From assembly GCF_039543385.1 (NCBI RefSeq), contig NZ_BAABJQ010000032.1, positions 37,499 to 101,498 of the forward strand: a DNA stretch of 64,000 bases, given 5' to 3'. The notes beneath the pieces are model-generated. The model worked only from the letters and a program-made list of their open reading frames with translations. It made no database searches and had not been told where the DNA came from. Below are positions 15,560 to 24,963 of the stretch, one piece after another. The stretch is from Rugosimonospora acidiphila. GTDB taxonomy: Bacteria; Actinomycetota; Actinomycetes; Mycobacteriales; Micromonosporaceae. Position numbers and translations under genes: made by a program. Position 1 is the stretch's first letter, and the number at the start of each line of letters is the position of its first letter.

Positions 15560-18313
15560 GTGATGCATGGACGACTATCTATTAATCGTGCGAAGCGAGG
15601 CAGGATCGGCGCCCTCTTGACGGCACTGGCGACGGCCTGTGCACTAGCAGCGGTGCCCGCCACGGCCGAGGCGCACGGCGCACCGAATCCCTACCCGCTC
15701 AGCCTGAATTCGCTGAATGTCCAGAACCCATTCGTGTTCGCCGACCCGAAGACGCGGACGTACTACCTGTACGCGCAGAGCCCTGATCCCTCGAACACCG
15801 GCATCGTGGTGTACCGGAGCAAGAACCTGAAGTCGTGGTCCGCCCCGGCCACGGCCTACACCGTCCCGAGCGGCGCGTGGAACGCGGACGAGCCCGCGAC
15901 CGCGCCTGAGGTTGCGGCGTATCACGGCAAGTATTACCTGTTCACGACGCTGCACAACAGCGGGGACATCATCGAGCACGGCGGCACCTCGAACCGGTTC
16001 GTCGACACGAGCCCCGAGGCGACCATCGTCGCGGTGTCGGACTCGCCAGCGGGCCCGTTCGCCGACGTCAACCCCAAGAGTCCGCCCACCGACCTGTCCC
16101 TGATGACGATGGACGGCACGCTCTACGTCGACCCCGATGGTGTGCCGTATCTGGTCTACGCCCACGACTGGGTCCAGAAGATCGACGGAACCCTGGAGGC
16201 GGTGCAGCTCGACAGCTCCGACCTGTCCTCCGCGGCCGGAACGCAGTTCTTCCTGTTCAAGGGCTCGGACGCCGCGTTCTACCAGGACCGCAACTTCGGC
16301 AGCGACGACCCGACGTACAACGCCGCCAACACCGACCAGTTGTCGCCATTCAAGGTCTACGACCCGCAGGTCACCAGCCTTCCCGACGGAGGCCTGGTCA
16401 TGCTGTGGACCACGCAGAAGCAGGGCCAGTACGTCGAGATGCAGGCCGTCTCGCGGACCGGCAACATCCGGGGACCGTGGGAGCAGGAACAGGCCCTACT
16501 GACCGGCGACAAGGGCGGGGCGATGTCGTTCGAGACCTTCGACGGCACCCGCATGCTGCTCGCGCAGGACAACATGACCGGCGGCAGCGGCCACATCGAG
16601 CTTTATAACGCAAGCCTGACGGCCACAGGCTTCCAGCTTGACCAGCACCGGGCCGACCTCGACGGTGTCCGGAGCATCTCGCTGCGCGACACGACGCCGC
16701 CCGACATCTACGTGCCATCCACCCGGGTCGTGACGACGAGCTCGGCACGCGCGACCAGCGCCTCGGTGCACTTTGTGGCCTATGCCCGCGATGATCGTGA
16801 CGGTTGGGTGCCCGTGACGTACTCGACGCGCCCGGACTCGTCCTTCAAGCTGGGCCGCACGACCGTAACTGTGCACGCGAAGGACTCCGCCGGCAACCGG
16901 TCGTCGGAGTCGTTCGTGGTGCAGGTGCAGCGGCCGTCGTCGTCGACGACCGCTGCGCAGCCCAAGGCGACCGATCCCACGGCGCTGGCGACCAGCTTCC
17001 CGCTCACCATGCCGCAGATGACGCTGCACGACCCGTACATCCTGCCGGATGAGACGAGCCACACCTACTTCCTGTACACGGCAAACAGCTCGAGCACGAG
17101 CGGTGACCCCGCGCACGGGATCATGGCGTACCAGAGCAAGGATCTGATCCACTGGTCGGTCCCGAAGGTCGTTTACACGGTACCGACCAGCCCGGACGCG
17201 TGGAACGACAGTGAGTCGCCGTGGGCGCCCGAGGTGCACCTGTACGACGGGAAGTACTACCTGTTCACCACGCTGCACAACCCGTCGGACATCACCGACC
17301 CGAGCCAGCCCGGACCGGACTCGACCCGGTGGATCGCGACCTACCGCAGGGCCAGCATCCTCGCGGTCGCGGACAGCCCGGTCGGTCCATTCGTCGACAT
17401 GAACGTCAAAGCGCCACTGACGGACCCGACGTTCGACACGCTCGACGGCACGCTCTACGTGGACCCGACCGGCAAGCCGTACCTGGTCTTCGCCAACGAG
17501 TGGCTGCAGAAGCTCGACGGGACCATCGACGCGCTGCCACTGTCGAACGACCTGTCGACCGCGACCGGCGAACCGATCTTCATGTGGAAGTCCTCCGACG
17601 CGCCGTGGTACAAGGACCCGCTCTACGGTGGGCGCTACACCACGGTCACCGACGACAAGCAACTCTCGGCGAAGCAGCTCACCGGTGACGTGACCGACGG
17701 CCCCGAGTTGTACACCACGCCGGACGGCAGCCTCGTATCAATGTGGGCCACCTACCGCGACGACACGTACATCGAGACGCAGGCCATCTCCCGAACGGGC
17801 AACATCGCCGGACCATGGGAGCAGCTGCCACCGCTCGTCTGGGGTGACAAGGGGCACGGCATGGTGTTCCAGGACTTCAACGGCGACATGCACATGATCA
17901 TGCACAACCACATGAGCAGCGGCACCCCACGCGGCGAGATCTACGACATGCAGCTGACCAACGACGGCTTCAAGGTGCTCGCCCACCGCGAAGACCTCGA
18001 CGGGGTGGCCGGAGTGGACATCACCGACAACCTGGCTCCGAAGATCTACGTACCGTCGACGCGGGTCGTGAACACGTCTTCGCGTACCGGCGCCGCGGTC
18101 TCGTACTTCGCCGAGGCAACCGATGACCGGGACGGCGCCGTGGCTGTGCAGTACTCGAAGTCACCCGGCTCCCGATTCCCTGTCGGCCGCTCCACGGTGA
18201 CAGTCACGGCACGCGACGCGGCCGGGAACGTGTCACACGCCAGCTTCGACGTCGTGGTCAAGCGCACCTCACCAGCGCCCGGCGGTGGAAACGGCCACTC
18301 ACCCGGACGGTAG
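15560..18313 (+). CDS. Secreted tandem GH43-like protein with two HYR-like domains
   Basis: A 917-residue exported protein. A Sec-type signal ends near residue 35 (ALAAVPATAEAHG). It is an internal duplication. GH43-like propeller 1 (about 48-372) is followed by an HYR/Ig-like domain (about 376-458). Propeller 2 (about 482-815) is followed by a second HYR-like domain (about 820-905), each beginning with a (K/D)IYVPSTRVV strand. Both propellers share KYYLFTTLHN, DGTLYVDP and SRTGNI-GPWEQ. Copy 2 has HDPYIL (Asp491) and DGPELY (Glu716). Copy 1 has QNPFVF (Asn56) and YDPQV (Gln270) at the same places. GTG 15560 or ATG 15563 may start translation. Likely an arabinan/xylan-type enzyme under LacI control; the substrate is inferred. 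Confidence 0.8.
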   Translation: MMHGRLSINRAKRGRIGALLTALATACALAAVPATAEAHGAPNPYPLSLNSLNVQNPFVFADPKTRTYYLYAQSPDPSNTGIVVYRSKNLKSWSAPATAYTVPSGAWNADEPATAPEVAAYHGKYYLFTTLHNSGDIIEHGGTSNRFVDTSPEATIVAVSDSPAGPFADVNPKSPPTDLSLMTMDGTLYVDPDGVPYLVYAHDWVQKIDGTLEAVQLDSSDLSSAAGTQFFLFKGSDAAFYQDRNFGSDDPTYNAANTDQLSPFKVYDPQVTSLPDGGLVMLWTTQKQGQYVEMQAVSRTGNIRGPWEQEQALLTGDKGGAMSFETFDGTRMLLAQDNMTGGSGHIELYNASLTATGFQLDQHRADLDGVRSISLRDTTPPDIYVPSTRVVTTSSARATSASVHFVAYARDDRDGWVPVTYSTRPDSSFKLGRTTVTVHAKDSAGNRSSESFVVQVQRPSSSTTAAQPKATDPTALATSFPLTMPQMTLHDPYILPDETSHTYFLYTANSSSTSGDPAHGIMAYQSKDLIHWSVPKVVYTVPTSPDAWNDSESPWAPEVHLYDGKYYLFTTLHNPSDITDPSQPGPDSTRWIATYRRASILAVADSPVGPFVDMNVKAPLTDPTFDTLDGTLYVDPTGKPYLVFANEWLQKLDGTIDALPLSNDLSTATGEPIFMWKSSDAPWYKDPLYGGRYTTVTDDKQLSAKQLTGDVTDGPELYTTPDGSLVSMWATYRDDTYIETQAISRTGNIAGPWEQLPPLVWGDKGHGMVFQDFNGDMHMIMHNHMSSGTPRGEIYDMQLTNDGFKVLAHREDLDGVAGVDITDNLAPKIYVPSTRVVNTSSRTGAAVSYFAEATDDRDGAVAVQYSKSPGSRFPVGRSTVTVTARDAAGNVSHASFDVVVKRTSPAPGGGNGHSPGR

Positions 18314-18337
18314 TGCCGGCAACCATCTCTAGGCAGC

Positions 18338-18373
18338 CAGGGGGTCCCGGGCCGGCAAGCCCGGGACCCCTGG
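18338..18373 (+). terminator. Terminator hairpin after the GH43-like gene
   Basis: The arm around 18338-18352 (GGGGTCCCGGGC core) pairs with 18359-18373 across a six-base loop, with one bulged G. It begins about 25 bp after the stop. There is no T-run, as is common for actinobacterial terminators. It may also serve the convergent lacI-type gene. Confidence 0.7.
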
Positions 18374-18442
18374 CCCTGCAGAAAACGAGCACCGGGCAAT
18401 CGGGCATGACCGGCTCGTGCACGAACGACCTCAGGTCACACC

Positions 18443-19495
18443 TCATGGACGACGGTGCGGGGCGGGACTTGCCGTACTTGATCGGATCACGAGCTGCGCG
18501 GGCACCAGCAGGTGTTCGTCGTCCAGCGATCCCTCGCCCCGGATCTGACGCACAAGCAGGTCCACGAGATTCAGCCCGATCACCGTGAAATCCTGGCGGA
18601 CGGTGGTGAGCGCAGGCCGCAAAAAACCCGCGAGCGCGACGTCGTCGAAACCGACGACACTCACGTCACCGGGAACGGCGACGCCCGCGTCGGCGAACGC
18701 CGCCATCAACCCGACGGCCATCTCATCGTTCGCGGCAAACACGGCCGTAACGTCCGGATCGCCGGCGACCTTCCGGCCGACGGCATAGCCCGACTCTGGT
18801 GACCAGTCACCGCGCAGCACCGGCGGGACCTCACGTCCCGCCGCGCGCAGGGCGTGACGCCACGCCTCGGCGCGTACCCGCGACGAACCGGAGTCGGCCG
18901 GCCCAGCCAGATGGTGCACCGTCCGGTGGCCGAGCACGAGAAGGTGCTCCACCGCGAGTCGTGCGCCACCACGGTGGTCCGTGCTCACGACCGGGTGGTG
19001 GCCGACGAATCGCGAGTCCGACACCACCACGGGCAGGCCCGGCGGCAGTGCCAGCGTGGGCGGGGTGCCGTCCTCAGCCCGGATGATCATGAGCCCATCG
19101 ATCGACTGATGGGTCAGCCGGTGCACGGCCGCACTGACATCCGCCGTCGATGGCGTCTCGACGTCGACGAGGCTGATCGAGTACTGCTCGCGCCCGGCGG
19201 CCTCGACAACCGCCTCGATCGTGCGCGACTCCCCCGTGCGATTCAGCTGATGAGCGATCACACCGATCACGCCGAAGCTGCCGACGCGCAGCGCGCGAGC
19301 GGCGTGGTTCGGCGAGTAGCCGAGTTCCGCCATCGCCGCGAGGACGCGTTCGCGGGTCTCCGGCCGCACCTTGTCCGATCCCCGCGCTACTCGGGAGGCC
19401 GTCTGGGGTGAGACGGCGGCCGCGCGCGCGACCTCGAGCAGGGACGCGCGGGAACGCCGATCTGGGACGCGATCGGTTGGCCCAGTGTTCGCCAT
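18443..19495 (-). CDS. LacI-family transcriptional regulator
   Basis: A 350-residue LacI/GalR repressor. The N-terminal HTH is SLLEVARAAAVSPQTASRVA (about 19-38). The hinge helix follows in SPNHAARALRVG (about 61-72). The sugar-binding core has IGVIAHQLN, PVVSTDHRGGARLAVEHLL, VFAANDEMAVGLM (about 235-247) and VVGFDDVALAGFL. It is convergent with the double GH43-like gene, whose promoter holds a perfect LacI-type palindrome, so it is the likely repressor there, released by a sugar product. No copy of that palindrome is seen upstream of its own start. Confidence 0.92.
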   Translation of the reverse strand: MANTGPTDRVPDRRSRASLLEVARAAAVSPQTASRVARGSDKVRPETRERVLAAMAELGYSPNHAARALRVGSFGVIGVIAHQLNRTGESRTIEAVVEAAGREQYSISLVDVETPSTADVSAAVHRLTHQSIDGLMIIRAEDGTPPTLALPPGLPVVVSDSRFVGHHPVVSTDHRGGARLAVEHLLVLGHRTVHHLAGPADSGSSRVRAEAWRHALRAAGREVPPVLRGDWSPESGYAVGRKVAGDPDVTAVFAANDEMAVGLMAAFADAGVAVPGDVSVVGFDDVALAGFLRPALTTVRQDFTVIGLNLVDLLVRQIRGEGSLDDEHLLVPAQLVIRSSTASPAPHRRP

Positions 19496-19629
19496 GAACT
19501 GAGACTAGCGGGCCTGACTGTCCCAACGCCGGACACCGCCCACCCAGTGCGACCTCGAGAGAAGCTACGCTGTGACAAGTATCCAGGACGTGATCGTGGC
19601 GACTCGCGGGATACGCCGGGCGAGAGACC
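19496..19629. other. Spacer between lacI-type gene and IS701 relic
   Basis: No coding frame is convincing. The lacI-type promoter should lie here on the minus strand, and I see no clear hexamers. Confidence 0.3.
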
Positions 19630-20106
19630 TTGCCGCTGCGGCAAGGTCTCATCCCCACTCAAGGCGGTGCGGCCCGCGCTGACGCGCTGGCCGCCAGAGC
19701 ACCACTGTCGGCGTGGAAGCGACGTAGCTGCGGGGACGGAGCGAAAGGACCACGCCTGTATGACTGGGCATTGGTCTCGTTGCCAGACACCGGCACCGCC
19801 GAGCACGGACACGCTCGATGGCTGCTGATTCGCCGCAGTATCGGCGATCCAAGTGAGCTGGCGTACTACCTGTGCTACGGCCCCGTCGACACCACCGACG
19901 GGGAACTGATCCGCGTCGCGGGAGCCAGGTGGGCCATCGAATGATGCTTCCCGACCGCGAAGGGCCAGATCGGCCTGGACGAGCATCAGGTGCGCCGCTA
20001 CGACACGTGGTACCGCCACATCACCCTCGCCATGTGGGCGCACGCGCGCTCGGGCCAGCCACTACCAGCGAAGACTCCGAACCTGAAAGTGCGGCTGGAG
20101 TACTAG
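19630..20106 (+). pseudogene. IS701-family transposase relic with an in-frame stop
   Basis: The frame reads LSAWKRRSCGDGAKGPRLYD, HGHARWLLIRRSIGDPSELAYY and VAGARWAIE. It then meets TGA at 19942-19944 and continues in the same frame as CFPTAKGQIGLDEHQVRRYD, WYRHITLAMWAHAR to TAG 20104. This is the C-terminal half of the IS701-type DDE transposase, normally EECFQTAKGQ.GLD. A single codon has become a stop, and the 5' half is absent. It is an old, inactive copy. Confidence 0.85.
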
Positions 20107-20270
20107 GCATTTCGTCGGCGGCGTCGTGCCGGTCATGGCGGCCACACCTCGCCGCTCAACCTGGCCACCGCCGTTGATGACCGCGACGTGGATGCCCGCT
20201 GGTTGCGCGGCCGGTACGGATACGCTCTGCCAGATTGCGGTACCTGAGGTCCTCAAGGGGGCCACGACTA

Positions 20271-20960
20271 CTATTCGGCTGGTTCGGACCGAGCCATGAC
20301 CTCCAACTTGATGTGAATTGTCAATTCCACCTGCGCGAAATAGTCTGGCTCGACGCTGGCCGCCTCGCGGTAGCCGGCTATGGACGCATCGAGATCGGCG
20401 AGCGCCTCGCGGTAGCAGCCGAGTGTGGCGAGGCTGTCTGCCCGCCACCGTTGGGCGGACGCAAGATATGCACGGTGCTCGTTGTCGGAGGCAGCCAGCG
20501 GAGCCCGGAGCTGGATCGCCTCGGCCCAGGCCTTCACGGCCTCGTCATGCCGGCCGGCCGCGTGAAACGCGATCGCCTGGTCGTGGAGTGACTTGACCAG
20601 TTCCGGCCCATCCGGGGTGATGTCGCGCCAAAGCGAGATCGCCTCAGCACGGGCTGCGATCTCCTCGTCGTGGCGGCGCTGACGGCAAAGGCAGTAGGAC
20701 AACGCCGACAGACTTCCGGCGAGCTGCTTACGGGCCCTCAGGTCCAGAACGCTCAGGCGTCGGCATTCAGCGATCGCAACCTGATAAGCGGCGGTGGCAT
20801 TCGGAGAGCGTCCGGCACGTTCCAGCGTCCAGGCGAGATTGAGTGCAGCGACAACGAGCCGCTGACTGTACCGCGAAGACATCCATGCCGCGACGCGTAG
20901 CAGCGCGACCTGAGCCCGCAACTTCATCACCCTCCGAATGGTGCCCGTCATGACCGGCAC
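20271..20960 (-). CDS. Tetratricopeptide-repeat protein
   Basis: A 229-residue helical protein made almost wholly of TPR-like units: LNLAWTLERAGRSPNATAAY, ALSYCLCRQRRHDEEIAARA, LHDQAIAFHAAGRHDEAVKAW and RADSLATLGCYREALADLDA. It has no signal peptide or enzymatic domain. It resembles the C-terminal TPR part of larger actinobacterial signalling or NB-ARC proteins, so it may be a fragment of one. The start is uncertain: GTG 20960, ATG 20951 or ATG 20927. It lies next to the IS701 relic. Confidence 0.65.
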   Translation of the reverse strand: MPVMTGTIRRVMKLRAQVALLRVAAWMSSRYSQRLVVAALNLAWTLERAGRSPNATAAYQVAIAECRRLSVLDLRARKQLAGSLSALSYCLCRQRRHDEEIAARAEAISLWRDITPDGPELVKSLHDQAIAFHAAGRHDEAVKAWAEAIQLRAPLAASDNEHRAYLASAQRWRADSLATLGCYREALADLDASIAGYREAASVEPDYFAQVELTIHIKLEVMARSEPAE

Positions 20961-21178
20961 CGGTCAACGAGGAGGCGGACGAGGAGCGACCGGCCTTGAC
21001 GCGCCGAAGTCTTGCGGGCCGCTGAGGAAGCCTCGCGGTCAGCGATAGGCCCCCTGAAGAGCTTGGCGATCGAGTTCCCCAGGTGAGTGTCGCGGCGTTG
21101 GCGGACCGTCTGGGTGAGGCCCTCAGCTGCGCCCGCAACCCTGACCGCACCCCAGCACCAGCCGTGCGCCGAACCCGA
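20961..21178. other. Spacer, no gene seen
   Basis: 218 bp between two minus-strand genes. It should hold the promoter of the TPR gene. Nothing else is evident. Confidence 0.3.
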
Positions 21179-21985
21179 TCAATGCCCGTGGTGGCCGCCA
21201 CCTCCGTGGCTGATCCCACCGTGCCCCGAATGGCCGTGGTGCTCAGCAACCGATACGGCGTGCGTTGCGGCATCCATAATGAATCGCATCGAGTCGCGGA
21301 CAACGGCGTCGATCGTCGCGCGCGTTACGTCGAGATCCACCTGGTCGTTGGCACCCTGGATGGTTCCGTCGGCAACCACGTTCGTGGGGCTCGGCGAGCC
21401 GGCGGCCGCCGGTGCACGCTCAACCGTGGGCGCCGGCCATGTGCCCCGGGCGATGTGTTCCAACCGCTGTCGTCGCGGCCAGCCGGCAAGCCCTGGGTAG
21501 ACGACGGCGTCTAACCCGGCGGCGTAGATGAGCGCGGCCAGTGTGGCGTCATCCATGGATAGCGGCTTGTCGGACGTCACGATTGCCTCGATCCGCGCGC
21601 ACAAGTCAGCCCGTGCGACTGCGCGGATGATGTCCCATCTTTCGCGGCCAAGCCGCGTCGAGCGCCGACGCACGATACCCTGTGCGGCCAGCCGGGCGAG
21701 ATACGCTGCCCGAATGCCGCGCGGCGGATGGCGCATCACCTTGCTCATTCGCGGAGGCGGCTGCTGAACGGCGGCGAGCCGAGCGAGCGTGGCATCCACA
21801 TCACGGTCACCGAGCGGAAGCGTCGAGGACACCACGACGCGCTGCCGGACAACGCGGATGCGCGCGGCCGTCGCAAGCTGGGCAAGTTCCGCGCCGAGGA
21901 GTGCCTGCGGCAATCGTGGCGCCTTAGCCATTCGACCGTCAGCACCGACCGCCAGAAGGACAAGATCTTCACCTAGCCGACCCAT
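21179..21985 (-). CDS. Bacterial GOLPH3/GPP34-family protein with His/Gly-rich tail
   Basis: A 268-residue protein of the GPP34 (GOLPH3/Vps74) fold, common in actinobacteria as a peripheral phosphoprotein-like family of unknown role. Typical stretches are MGRLGEDLVLLAVG (1-14), the helix ALLGAELAQLATAARIRV, RAAYLARLAAQGIVRRR and LSMDDATLAALIYAAGLD followed by VYPG. The core ends around residue 210. A linker then leads to an unusual tail with HHGHSGHGGISHGGGGHHGH, able to bind metal. Eukaryotic members bind PI4P and retain glycosyltransferases; the bacterial function is not established. The lone downstream gene is a TPR protein. Confidence 0.82.
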   Translation of the reverse strand: MGRLGEDLVLLAVGADGRMAKAPRLPQALLGAELAQLATAARIRVVRQRVVVSSTLPLGDRDVDATLARLAAVQQPPPRMSKVMRHPPRGIRAAYLARLAAQGIVRRRSTRLGRERWDIIRAVARADLCARIEAIVTSDKPLSMDDATLAALIYAAGLDAVVYPGLAGWPRRQRLEHIARGTWPAPTVERAPAAAGSPSPTNVVADGTIQGANDQVDLDVTRATIDAVVRDSMRFIMDAATHAVSVAEHHGHSGHGGISHGGGGHHGH

Positions 21986-22750
21986 GCGGCCAAGGGTAAC
22001 GCCCCTATCACAACGAGAATTGAAGAGTCACCCCGCGACCCCCTCCCCACGATCTCGAGGAGACGGCTCTGCTCTCCGCCAGCGTGGGGGGTGCAACCTG
22101 CCTCGGCGACGGAAGAACCTCACCACCGCACCAACACAGGTTCGGCGGCAAGGACGCCCGAGAAGGGCGGTGAACCGAACCCACACCGGGACTAATCAAA
22201 CACGAGGTAGTCCCATCGTCGTCAGCAACGCTTCCGCACATCCCGCAGGGATCTCGTGGCCCAGATCTGACGTCCCTTCGACCACTCGAGGTGTCCGAGG
22301 CTGTCCTCGAACACATTCCTCAAGATCAGTTGTGCCAGTGGGGAAACCCTGAGTCCTCAGAGGTCCGAGATCGCCGACCGGTTCAGGTCAGAGGGCTGAA
22401 CGCCGGGGTCGACCTCGGTGGTCCGCGGGAAGCGTTCGCCGTTGGTCCGGATAATCGAGCATTCCAGGGCGACCGCCTCCTTCGCCGGGTTGTAACGGCT
22501 CGGGAAGGGCCGAGCCCCAGCCCCCCAACGAGGTATCGCCGCCACCGCCGGCTGATCGTGCTCACCAGGGCTGTGTGTTGATACACCAGGGACGCGTTGT
22601 GGCCGAATCGCTGTTGCGACCGAACGGTCCACCGATCGTTAACCGTCGGCACCTACCCGACGGGCGGCTGCTGGTGACGCTGGCTGTCGCTGTGTGCTTA
22701 TTGAGCGAATACCGTCGCGTCGAGGTACGCGGCGCGCGGCAGGAGCACGT
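21986..22750. other. 765-bp region with no recognisable gene
   Basis: I find no frame with convincing family similarity on either strand. A minus-strand stretch near 22370-22500 (KEAVALECSIIRTNGERFP) looks vaguely coding and may be decayed sequence. Codon-position GC is irregular. It lies between a GOLPH3-like gene and a Clp-N gene. Confidence 0.4.
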
Positions 22751-23995
22751 TCAGCTGTACCCGCGGTTGTTGAGATGACGGGTCACCTTCAACCGGACAT
22801 CGTCGGGGTCCACGCCGAGCTGACGCAGTAACCGCACCGCCGGTCCGTCTGGCTGCGCCAGCAGCGCACCGAGTAGATGGGTGGTGCCCGCGTACGGGTG
22901 GCCGAGGCGGTGAGCGGACAGACTCGCGTCGCGCAGGGCGGCCAGCGCGGTTCGGCCCTGCGTCGGTGCACCCAACTCGTTGCGCGGCGGCCGCCAACCT
23001 CGCGTCGGTAGCCCGGCCAGGAGCTCTTCCTTGTCGTTCGGGGCGGACGCCAACCGCGTCGCGGCCTTCGTCGCGGCATCCCCCCGCACGCCATGCGCGG
23101 CCAAGATCGCACCGGCCTGGCTCCATCGGGCAGCGTCGTCAGGTAAGGCCATGTCGGCCGACTCCAAGTGTTCGTGCAGGTCGATGAGGCTGAGTAGGAC
23201 ATGCGCGGCGGTCACGAACGCGTGCCCGGTGTATAGCGCCTGGCGTGCGGCATCTGTCTGGATCAGGTTCAGGATCGGATGCCCGTAGCAGGCGCCGTGG
23301 CGGTGGTACCGGCGCCGGATGTCCCTCCACACCAGCCACATCAGCGCTCGCCAAGGCCAACGCCTCTGCTCGCTGGCGGGCAGGACTTGCCAGAAGGCCA
23401 GTTGGGTTACCGCCCGGTTCGGCTGGGGTTCATCTTCAGAGCTGAAGGCGCGATCGGCGCGTACGATCCGATCGAGCGAGTCAGGTTCGGCAATCCGCCA
23501 CTGGCTCAGCAGCCGGCAGGCCGCGCTGTCGGGCAGCGCCAGCAGACCCACCAACAGGTGCTCCGCACGGGCGTGCTGGACACCTGCGCGGGCGGCTTCC
23601 TCCATCGCCTCGTACACCGCGTACCGGACCGCGGGCGAGAAGGCTGGCAACGGCAGCGGGTCCTTCCGGCGATAGCGGCGCGCGAGCATGCTCCTCAACT
23701 CGTTGACCGCGGCCTCGCGCAGCACACCATCGACCCGCAGCGCCGCTCCCCCGTCCGGGGTGCCCGGTCGCTTTCTGACGGGCGGGTCCGGATCGGTCAG
23801 TCCGGCCTGCCCCTTCCGCACCGGGCGCCAGACCTTCTCCCAGCTGTAGGGAAGCGTGCCCTCGACGCAACGAACGTGCAGTGCCGTATAGCACAGAACC
23901 AGATCTGTTCCTATCTCAGCAATGCCGGAACGACACGCGCGCCGGTACGCCCGCCCCAGGGGCCCGAAGAATGTCATGCTCGGTTGTTCGGACAT
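22751..23995 (-). CDS. Clp N-terminal (Clp-R) repeat domain protein
   Basis: A 414-residue protein with several Clp-R-like helical units and no AAA ATPase module. The units include YAVYEAMEEAARAGVQHARAEHLLVGLLAL (start near 125), ARQALYTGHAFVTAAHVLLSL, and ALAALRDASLSAHRLGHPYA followed by GTTHLLGALLAQPDGPAVRLL near the C-terminus. Such stand-alone proteins are frequent in actinobacteria. They are thought to act as adaptors or decoys for ClpC-type unfoldases, but this is not proven. ATG 23995 follows CGGAGGCGACG. The next gene upstream is VanZ-like, 274 bp away. Confidence 0.8.
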   Translation of the reverse strand: MSEQPSMTFFGPLGRAYRRACRSGIAEIGTDLVLCYTALHVRCVEGTLPYSWEKVWRPVRKGQAGLTDPDPPVRKRPGTPDGGAALRVDGVLREAAVNELRSMLARRYRRKDPLPLPAFSPAVRYAVYEAMEEAARAGVQHARAEHLLVGLLALPDSAACRLLSQWRIAEPDSLDRIVRADRAFSSEDEPQPNRAVTQLAFWQVLPASEQRRWPWRALMWLVWRDIRRRYHRHGACYGHPILNLIQTDAARQALYTGHAFVTAAHVLLSLIDLHEHLESADMALPDDAARWSQAGAILAAHGVRGDAATKAATRLASAPNDKEELLAGLPTRGWRPPRNELGAPTQGRTALAALRDASLSAHRLGHPYAGTTHLLGALLAQPDGPAVRLLRQLGVDPDDVRLKVTRHLNNRGYS

Positions 23996-24269
23996 CGTCG
24001 CCTCCGCGCCCCATTGTCCCGCGGCCGCGCCACCCCGTTACTCGCGCGCCCGTGCTGCGTACGCAGGCAAGCCGCAATCGCCGGCGGGCGACACCTATCG
24101 GGAGTTGCCGCCCGTGCGGCCGCGGCCGGCCACGGCGACAGCACCGAATCACCCCCTGTGTCAACGCCGCTCTCGGCCGGGCCGCCCTCGCCCTGGCTAC
24201 CGCCGCGGCCGTCTGCCTGTACGCCTCCGGCCACCGCCCAGGGCCGCTGACCGGCATACTGCGGGCGGC
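23996..24269. other. Spacer, no gene seen
   Basis: 274 bp between two minus-strand genes. A short plus-strand hydrophobic frame (ALATAAAVCLYASG) occurs near 24180-24240 but has no start, ribosome site or family match. The Clp-N promoter should lie here. Confidence 0.3.
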
Positions 24270-24860
24270 TCAGCGTTGCGGTGCCGTGGCCGATCGGGGT
24301 CGGTCTGAGGACGCTCTGGCCGTCGCGCGCCACCAGCGGCGCGATGCCAGCGCGGCCAGCCCGGCGCCGGTGGCGTTGAGCAGTACGTCGTCCACAGAGG
24401 ACACCCGATCCAGCTGCAGGACGTACTGCGCGGTCTCTACCAGGATCGAGCAGCCCGCCGCGAGCGCCAGGATCCGCGGTACCGACGCCAGCGCCGCGAA
24501 CCGCAGCGGGGCGATGAAACCTAGTGCCGCGAATACCAGCAGGTTGCCGACGACCTGGCCCGTCAGCTCCACCGGTCCCCGGTCGGCGAGGATCGTGAGT
24601 AGATCCCGCAGCGGTACCAGGCTCACCCCGGCCCGGTCGCCCGGCAACATGGTCATCCATACCCACGGCACCGTCCCGTAGACGATGCCGACCTCGGCTA
24701 GCGACATCCGCCACGCCCACGCCGGCGTGACTGGGGTGCCGCTTCGGCGGCGGGCCAGAGCCCACACCGCCAGCGCGGCCAACGGCAGTGCGGCCACCGT
24801 GAGGAATACCACGCCAGTGAACGTACCGACCCAGTCGTGCCAGTCCTTGAGCATGCGCAT
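24270..24860 (-). CDS. VanZ-like membrane protein
   Basis: A 196-residue protein of the VanZ-like family. Four or five membrane segments are visible: VGTFTGVVFLTVAALPLAAL, VGIVYGTVPWVWMTML, GQVVGNLLVFAALGFIAP and ILALAAGCSILVETAQY. The family signature is GNLLVFAALGFIAPL with the following ETAQYVLQLDRVSSVDDVLLNATGA. ATG 24860 is chosen for the ideal GGAGGCGGAGGCGGC upstream. VanZ proteins can affect teicoplanin susceptibility and cell-surface traits, but most actinobacterial copies are uncharacterised. A truncated penicillin-binding-type hydrolase lies upstream on the same strand. Confidence 0.85.
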   Translation of the reverse strand: MRMLKDWHDWVGTFTGVVFLTVAALPLAALAVWALARRRSGTPVTPAWAWRMSLAEVGIVYGTVPWVWMTMLPGDRAGVSLVPLRDLLTILADRGPVELTGQVVGNLLVFAALGFIAPLRFAALASVPRILALAAGCSILVETAQYVLQLDRVSSVDDVLLNATGAGLAALASRRWWRATARASSDRPRSATAPQR

Positions 24861-24963
24861 GCCGCCTCCGCCTCCGTCCGACCATGAAATCCACCCGGGC
24901 CGCCCTTGCCGGCGGCTGCCCCAGCAACCGCTGTAAGGGCGTGAACACGTCTTGACAGCGGGC

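Noticed and set aside
16496..17662. Minus-strand open frame of 388 codons within the GH43-like gene
   Set aside because: Val/Arg-rich shadow opposite a well-supported coding frame.
19942..19944. In-frame TGA in the IS701-type transposase as a possible selenocysteine codon
   Set aside because: The family has Glu here, no SECIS-like element is evident, and the gene is 5'-truncated; a nonsense mutation is simpler.
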